Assembly: GCA_000333855.2 (NCBI GenBank)
Contig: CM007330.1
Span: 212,600 to 276,599 of the forward strand
DNA from: Endotrypanum monterogeii
Lineage: Eukaryota > Euglenozoa > Kinetoplastea > Trypanosomatida > Trypanosomatidae
Length of the DNA: 64,000 nucleotides
Reading direction: 5' to 3'
The notes under the pieces are model-generated. The model was given only the letters and a program-made list of their open reading frames with translations. It was not told the origin of the DNA and ran no database searches. Both the position numbers and the translations under genes were made by a program. Below, piece by piece: positions 58,989 to 64,000 of the stretch; the first letter of the stretch is position 1, and the number at the start of each line of letters is the position of its first letter.

Positions 58989-60179
58989 CTACAAGCAACG
59001 ATCCCAGTACTTAAAGTAATCCTCGTCCACCGCATTCGTGTACAGTTCGTCCAACTCTGCCTTACGCTGGGAAGCTGCTTTGGCTTGCATCTTGTGTGTT
59101 TCTGCCAGTTGCTCACGTTCAGCCCGGCGTTCACGCTCGCGCTGGCGGTCCAGCGCGTTGGCCATTCGCAGCTGCATATGTTCCTGCTGCGACCACTGCT
59201 TCCTCTCCTCTACCTCCAACAGACGGCGCCGACGAAGCTCACGAAGCTGTTCATCTTGGCCCGCTCGCAATAGAGACTTCTGCTCATCTGTCATGCCCTT
59301 GTAGCGTTCTGACTTTACCTTAGCGCCGAGTTCGCTGACTACAGTTTCGCGCTCGTTGAGGAAGTCGCCGTTCATCTGGTACGCCATCTCTTCAAGTCCG
59401 AGACGTGTGTCCTCCTCCTTGGCACGCACAGCCTCGCGTCTCTGTTGCTCGGCGAGAGCACGATTGAAGTCTGCACCGTTCTTCTCCATGAGCCGGCGCT
59501 GATCAGCGACTTTGCGCTCCACCTCGTATAGGCGGTAATTCACCTCCTCGTTCAAATCATCGAAGGTTCTGTCACGCTCCTGCTCCATCCACTTCTTCGC
59601 GAGTTTCTCGTTCACCTGCTGCTGCGCCCACTGTCGCTGCTGGCGCTGCTGCGCTACCTTACGTGCAGGAAAGTCGAGATCTTCGCCCTCAAACTTTTGA
59701 AGCGACGACGGTCCGTTACGCGGGTCGTCGTCGCCGACGCGTGCGGGCAGCTCTTTGCGCCGTGCCTGGGGGTCGTTGAGGTCCCATTCGCGGCCCAACT
59801 CTTTCTTCTGAAAAGTTTGTCGGTAGTCTTGGAGCTCCTTTTCTCGCGCGGTGCGAATAGAGTTGACCTCCTGCTGCAAAGCACATGCATGACGGTCCAT
59901 CAAAAGCGCTTGGCGGTCGTAGAAGTCGTCCCTCTCTTTCTCCAGCCTACGCAGCGCCTCCTTCTCTCGCACCTGCGCATCCAACGCCTCGCGGTCGATG
60001 CCCATTTTACGCACCTTCGGGTCTTTCAGCCGCTCTGCACGCTGCGACATAAAGAGTTGCTTCTTAGTTTTGGTGTTCGTCGGGTCAGAAGCGATAGAGG
60101 AATTCATGGCGCTCACACCCGCCGCCCCACCACGGCTGGTCGCCGAAAGCTGGCTTTCAGCCTGCGCTACCGAGTCCAT
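58989..60179 (-). CDS. RIB43A-like axonemal ribbon protein
   Basis: Doublet-microtubule inner protein of the protofilament ribbon (RIBC family). The 396-residue protein is Arg/Glu/Gln-rich coiled coil over most of its length. Family signatures: the N-terminal MGIDREALDAQVREKEALRR (about 58-77), DFYDRQALLMDRHACALQQE, QTFQKKELGREWDLNDP, and the block GEDLDFPARKVAQQRQQRQWAQQQ, ending DEDYFKYWDRCL. Length is close to human RIBC1/RIBC2 (about 380). The ATG at 60179 (MDSVAQAESQ) is chosen over 57 upstream codons of Pro/Ser/Phe-rich UTR-like sequence. It stabilises the A-tubule seam region together with other ribbon proteins; CFAP45 is encoded about 9 kb downstream in the same unit. Confidence 0.92.
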   Translation of the reverse strand: MDSVAQAESQLSATSRGGAAGVSAMNSSIASDPTNTKTKKQLFMSQRAERLKDPKVRKMGIDREALDAQVREKEALRRLEKERDDFYDRQALLMDRHACALQQEVNSIRTAREKELQDYRQTFQKKELGREWDLNDPQARRKELPARVGDDDPRNGPSSLQKFEGEDLDFPARKVAQQRQQRQWAQQQVNEKLAKKWMEQERDRTFDDLNEEVNYRLYEVERKVADQRRLMEKNGADFNRALAEQQRREAVRAKEEDTRLGLEEMAYQMNGDFLNERETVVSELGAKVKSERYKGMTDEQKSLLRAGQDEQLRELRRRRLLEVEERKQWSQQEHMQLRMANALDRQRERERRAEREQLAETHKMQAKAASQRKAELDELYTNAVDEDYFKYWDRCL

Positions 60180-60879
60180 TTCTATTTGACGGTGTTGATC
60201 TACCTCAATAAACGATGAGAGGAACGGAGGGCAGGGAGACGTGAGGGTGTGGGCGTGGTCGGGGCGAAGGCGACTTGTGGTGTGCAGTGAGATGGAAAAA
60301 CAAAAAAAAGGGGGAGGAGGAAGAGCAAGGCGAAAAGGAGAAAGACACACGAGCAGCTGCAGCGTCGAAATGAGTCAAAACACAGGCGGGTGTGTGTTTG
60401 AAGCTGGAATAAAAAGTTTATCTCGAGAAGCGCCCCTCGAGGCACTGAAGCAGCAGCTGACTGATCACCGAAAAACACTAGCGAGAACGCGAGAAAGCAT
60501 TTTTTTTTTTAAAAGGAGAGCGGAGTGAAATTTGAGATGGTGAACGGAAGCAGTGAGGCAGAGGAGTCCGTCGCAGCGGGTTCCGCGAAGACGAACGCGG
60601 TTGCGTTTCGAGCAAACAGTTCGGAATGGGAGGGATGGCATGAAATGTGGTGGTGGGAGAGGGAAGAGAGTGAGGAGAGTCAGGTGCAGCGCAGATGAGA
60701 TACGCATGGAGGTCATGTGATGGAATGTGCCGAACTGTTTCAAAAGACAGAAGCGCCCCTAGTGCACCACTGCACAGCATATTCCACCCTCACCTACACT
60801 CCCTCTCCTTGCTTCAGAGAACTGAGCACCAAACCATGCAGCGTATAGAGCGTGTATCATGCTGTTGACACCTCTCCTT

Positions 60880-60917
<38 letters not shown>

Positions 60918-61309
60918 TTGGTGTGCGCTCTATCTGTTTTGAGGCCGGAAATTACTGTGAAAAAAAAAATGCCCTCATGCGTTAATGACGCCTGTAACCC
61001 TGTATGTTTGTGTGGGGAGGAGGGGGGGGAATGTTCATAAGGCAGCCTGGGAAATGATCCGCATGCAAACATTTCAAGATGCACCCGAGGCGACGGCTCC
61101 AAACAAGCAAACAAACAAAAGGAGGAGGCCCGATCACGTGCGGGGAGGAGAAGAGGGGGGAAGACGACTGACACACGTTGTTGGCTTGACAAGTAATGGA
61201 AGAAGCTGGTCCCGCACGTCCACTGCGAACACTTATGAGTCACTAGCGAGGAGGTCATCGCGCCAAAGCGCGCTCGCTTGTTGACAGCACACCCAGTGAT
61301 CGGGCCATA
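60180..61309. other. Intergenic region
   Basis: No gene seen. Contains A-rich tract at 60297-60307 (T-rich on the transcribed strand; likely RIB43A splice tract), T run at 60499-60508, (TA)n at 60881-60915, A run at 60960-60969 and G-rich stretches. Confidence 0.7.
60881..60915. repeat. (TA)n microsatellite
   Basis: About 16 TA units in non-coding DNA. Confidence 0.95.
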
Positions 61310-61768
61310 CTACTGCTGCTGCTTGAACTCAACTAGCGGCGACGGAGCGGAGCACCTGAAACAAAATTTTCGGCTGCTGCGGTTCACGCCTTTGCAGTTG
61401 GGACACGTCCATAGCGTCGTCTCCTTCCCAGGAAGCGGTGGCGGCACCGGCTTTGGCTGCTGACACTTATGACACAAGACGGAGCCTCTAAAATTCATTT
61501 GACCGCACGGGCAGGCCCAGTCATGCGGATCCTCACCTGGAAGGGTTGGACGGCGCACGCCAGGGGGAAGGGGGGGAGCGGGTGCGCCACACTTGTAACA
61601 CTCGCGCTTGGAGTGGTAGTTGACCTCACCACACTGACACTGCCAGTCACCCTTAGTTGGCTCTCGAGTGCGCTGCCGACGATGACCGCCAGCTAAGCGC
61701 CTTGCGAGGCACACCGGCGTTCCAATACAGATGGGGCGCACGTACGTGCACACTGCACTGCTACTCAT
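61310..61768 (-). CDS. Protein with three RanBP2-type zinc fingers
   Basis: Predicted RNA-binding protein, 152 residues from ATG 61768. Three RanBP2/NZF-type fingers (about 43-63, 78-96 and 119-138): WQCQCGEVN...CYKC, WACPCGQMN...CHKC and WTCPNCKGVN...CFRC. The conserved Trp and Asn that recognise single-stranded GU-type RNA are present in all three. Fingers one and two have a CxC first pair instead of the usual Cx2-4C. The N-terminus (CTYVRPICIGTPVCLARRLAGGHRRQR) is basic and hydrophobic, compatible with mitochondrial targeting; trypanosomatid mitochondrial RNA-processing complexes contain such fingers. In-frame ATGs at 61840 and 61882 are alternatives, but the frame further upstream runs through (TA)n and is UTR. 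Confidence 0.85.
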   Translation of the reverse strand: MSSSAVCTYVRPICIGTPVCLARRLAGGHRRQRTREPTKGDWQCQCGEVNYHSKRECYKCGAPAPPLPPGVRRPTLPGEDPHDWACPCGQMNFRGSVLCHKCQQPKPVPPPLPGKETTLWTCPNCKGVNRSSRKFCFRCSAPSPLVEFKQQQ

Positions 61769-61888
61769 GGACGTTTTTTCCCCGACTTCACGCCTTACAG
61801 GGTGTGCAAGAGCAGTTGACGTCCTGCCGCCCCAAGACATCCACAGGCGACGTCCACCCAGATGGAAGTGAGGCCGCAGCATAAGGAG

Positions 61889-61948
<60 letters not shown>

Positions 61949-63374
61949 AATGTTTTCCCCCCTGAACCCTTTGGCGCACGCCGGCTTGTGACGTCTAAGG
62001 TCTCGCCGTTTCTTCTGTGTTGTGGCCACCTCACCGTGTACTCCTCATCCACCTCGATCAGAACGAAATACCACCCGGTGGGGCGGGGGGGGGGGGGGGC
62101 AACAACAACGTGGAAGGGCGTGTATACGGATTTTTTTTTTAAACGGTGAATGAGCCCTAGACGTCGCGGGTGTGCTCATTCCTTGTCTCCCCCCTCCTGT
62201 TACGCTGCCCTGCAAGTGACAAGAAACCACACGTCACTCGGAAGAGGGGGAGGTACTATGAGGTGCGATAGAGAAAGGGAGAAGAAAAAAAAGGGCTGAG
62301 AGCGCGTGGGTAAATGAGATCCACACTTATGCCTCAAACAAGTTCTCTGAAAAAATGTCGAGAGGAGGTCGAGGAGCTGAGAGGAAGCAGCCGCATGATA
62401 TTCTGTTTGCTCACCTCGTCGATGCCCTAAAACAATGTCACGCCGCAGCTGCAGCTCGCGCGCGTTGATGATGAGTTACTGATTCCCCCTCCCCTTTCTG
62501 GTGAGATGTCCTAACTGATGCATACGGGCGCAGCATTATTGATGCAATGTAAAAGGGGGAGAAGCAGAGATGTGGATAAAACAGAAGCCTCGGCGAGGCA
62601 TCGCCCAGGGAACAAAGCGGTGAGGAAAGAAAACGGCTATTCAATACGAGTCGTATCAAAGGATAGGGAGGGCAGCCCACAGAGACCTCCCCCTCCCCTC
62701 CCCCCCCCCGTATCCTCGTCGGCTATCTCCTCCACACGGCCGATGGGGAGAAGCTGGACCACTGACAGCTTTAAATTACTGTGATGGGTATTTTTTTCAC
62801 TTTGACTGACCGCCCCTGGCTCGTCGTCGTTCCCTTCGCATGTCAGGGCGACGAATGCCTTTATCTGCAACGTGCATGCAGATCAACAAAGATGGGGAAT
62901 GATGGACTCAAGTAATACGATCCTCCCCAGCACGTCTACCCATACATATGTAGACAATGTGCAAACTAAGAGCTCGGCTGGGAGAGAGGAATAGAGAGGA
63001 GTCCTATCTTCGAATCACAAATAGGTTCATCGCTTGGGTTAATTGTTACCCACCTCGCATCACGGCAAGAAAAAGGGGATAGGTTAGGGAGAGACGGTAC
63101 CCTCCCCCCCCCCTCCATAAAAAAAAAAAAACACCAAGAGAATGAATACTGTGTGCTTGTGTGTATTGTCACGAGCCTTCGCGCGTGAGCACTCTTCTCC
63201 TACACCCTTCCCCTCCGGCCAAGCATCCTCTGACCCTATTACTTTGCACTGCGGTGTGTACGTAGGACACTGAGGACGACACTAAAGTATCAAGTCCACT
63301 CACCACCGCTACCCCATGAACGTATTGGTTTGGCTCATGAACCTGGATGGCGTGCCAGCTGCACCGACAACACC
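61769..63374. other. Intergenic region
   Basis: No gene seen. Contains (TA)n(TG)n at 61891-61949, G run at 62082-62098, T run at 62131-62140, C/G-rich stretch at 62690-62711, C run at 63103-63113 and A run at 63119-63131. Confidence 0.7.
61891..61949. repeat. (TA)n(TG)n compound microsatellite
   Basis: About 18 TA units with one break, then about 10 TG units, upstream of the zinc-finger gene. Confidence 0.9.
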
Positions 63375-64000
63375 TTAGAGCGATTCCCTTAGCGTGCTCA
63401 TGAGTGTGTGCAGTGCATTTGCAAGGTCATCTACCGTCTTGCTGGTGATGTCTCTGTTTGCAGTGACGTGGCGCTGAATATCTGAGAACTGAAGTTGCAA
63501 GGCGTGCGCAGCTGCCGGCGTTGTTGCACGGGAGCAGAAGTATTGCGCCACTTCACCTGCAGAGCTGCCCTCCACATAAAAAAGAGGAAGCAACAGCTTC
63601 CGCATTCCATGATTGTCGACTGCGACAGACCGCTCCAGCGCGCATGTGATCAAGCGGTGAAACATCATCGGGTCAGCCCGCAGCAGTGTCGACTTCATGA
63701 CAGCAGCCTGATGCAGCTCCTCTATGGGGTACGCAGTACGCACCCAACAGCAATTCACGAGACGGTCCATAGCCTGCAGTGCGTCACTTTGCTGTGTGGC
63801 CTCAACAGTGTCGACAGTCGCTGGGAAAGCGAGTGACTCCACAAAACCAACTACCCTGAACACCTCCGGTGGCGACTGCTTCGCCCAGAAGTCATGGAAG
63901 AAACGCGCTGACAGCACGCTCACCATCTTGATCGCAGCTGCGCACACCTTCGAACGCACCATACACTCTTGTGTAGGCGATCTGCACAATAAGCCCCAGA
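63375..64000 (-). CDS. Unknown protein, 5' end beyond the window
   Basis: C-terminal part of a larger protein: the frame stays open through the right edge (64000) without a stop, so the N-terminus is missing. The visible 208 residues are helical and well composed: MVSVLSARFFHDFWAKQSPPEVFRVV-type sequence, then LQAMDRLVNCCWVRTAYPIEELHQAAVMKSTLLRADPMMFHRLITCALERS, and a tail SDIQRHVTANRDITSKTVDDLANALHTLMSTLRESL. No domain recognised. It could be a helical-repeat protein. The TGA/TAG side ends at 63375 and is followed by an ordinary spacer. Confidence 0.75.
   Translation of the reverse strand, partial: WGLLCRSPTQECMVRSKVCAAAIKMVSVLSARFFHDFWAKQSPPEVFRVVGFVESLAFPATVDTVEATQQSDALQAMDRLVNCCWVRTAYPIEELHQAAVMKSTLLRADPMMFHRLITCALERSVAVDNHGMRKLLLPLFYVEGSSAGEVAQYFCSRATTPAAAHALQLQFSDIQRHVTANRDITSKTVDDLANALHTLMSTLRESL

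Noticed and set aside
61769..62029. Long N-terminal extension of the zinc-finger protein
   Set aside because: It passes through (TA)n and (TG)n, giving Ile-Tyr and His-Thr runs; a UTR origin is far more likely.
1..64000. tRNA, snRNA or rRNA genes
   Set aside because: Looking by eye for internal tRNA promoter boxes and rRNA core sequences I found nothing convincing; a covariance-model scan would be decisive.
1..64000. Strand-switch region or transcription start site
   Set aside because: All supported genes are on the minus strand, so no convergent or divergent switch lies in the window.

Overview
The window looks like nuclear DNA of a trypanosomatid of the Leishmania group (Leishmaniinae). 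Every gene I can support (22 confident or likely, plus two weak small ORFs) lies on the minus strand, with no introns and 0.7-2.5 kb between most genes. The spacers are full of (TG/CA)n, (TA)n, poly-A/T and poly-G/C tracts, and pyrimidine tracts followed by AG precede many start codons. This is the layout of a trypanosomatid polycistronic unit processed by spliced-leader trans-splicing. There is no strand switch, so transcription runs from position 64000 towards position 1. From memory, the recognisable genes (uridine phosphorylase, EIF4G5, PBP1, CFAP45, two RabX GTPases) occur in the same order on Trypanosoma brucei chromosome 8, and I believe the Leishmania equivalent is chromosome 10. That placement needs a search.

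Layout in transcription order (right to left): a 5'-truncated unknown protein (63375-64000); a three-finger RanBP2 zinc-finger protein (61310-61768); RIB43A (58989-60179); a small Vps55-like membrane protein (56921-57343); two unusual Rab GTPases (54526-55191 and 52101-52751); CFAP45 (48534-49976); an MGRN1-like, probably myristoylated RING protein (46167-47261); a very large EDRF1-like protein (39807-44459); a probable mitochondrial protein (38128-38706); PBP1/ataxin-2 (35380-37002); an assembly gap (34805-34824); a 107-residue protein (33545-33868); a 407-residue unknown (31222-32445); a four-helix membrane protein (29140-29673); a degenerate NDP-kinase-like protein (26230-27627); EIF4G5 (22392-24761); a coiled-coil protein (18190-19887); an Asp-rich unknown (16339-17334); a J-domain protein (14693-15445); a 1226-residue protein with a SPATA4/SPEF1-type CH domain (10255-13935); a Nop15/NIFK-like RRM protein (8135-9313); a degenerate mitochondrial carrier (5016-6092); uridine phosphorylase (1535-2572); and histone H3 (92-484).

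Neighbours in such a unit need not share a pathway, but two themes recur. One is the flagellar axoneme: CFAP45 and RIB43A are both doublet-microtubule inner proteins, and the CH-domain protein, the NDK-like protein and the coiled-coil protein are plausible companions. The other is mRNA fate and translation: EIF4G5 and PBP1. Regulation here is expected to be post-transcriptional, so the structured and repetitive spacers (5' and 3' UTRs) are the likely regulatory sequence. I found no mobile element, CRISPR array, tRNA or rRNA that I can support. Start codons were moved to the first plausible ATG wherever the longest open frame began at TTG or GTG or ran into UTR repeats.
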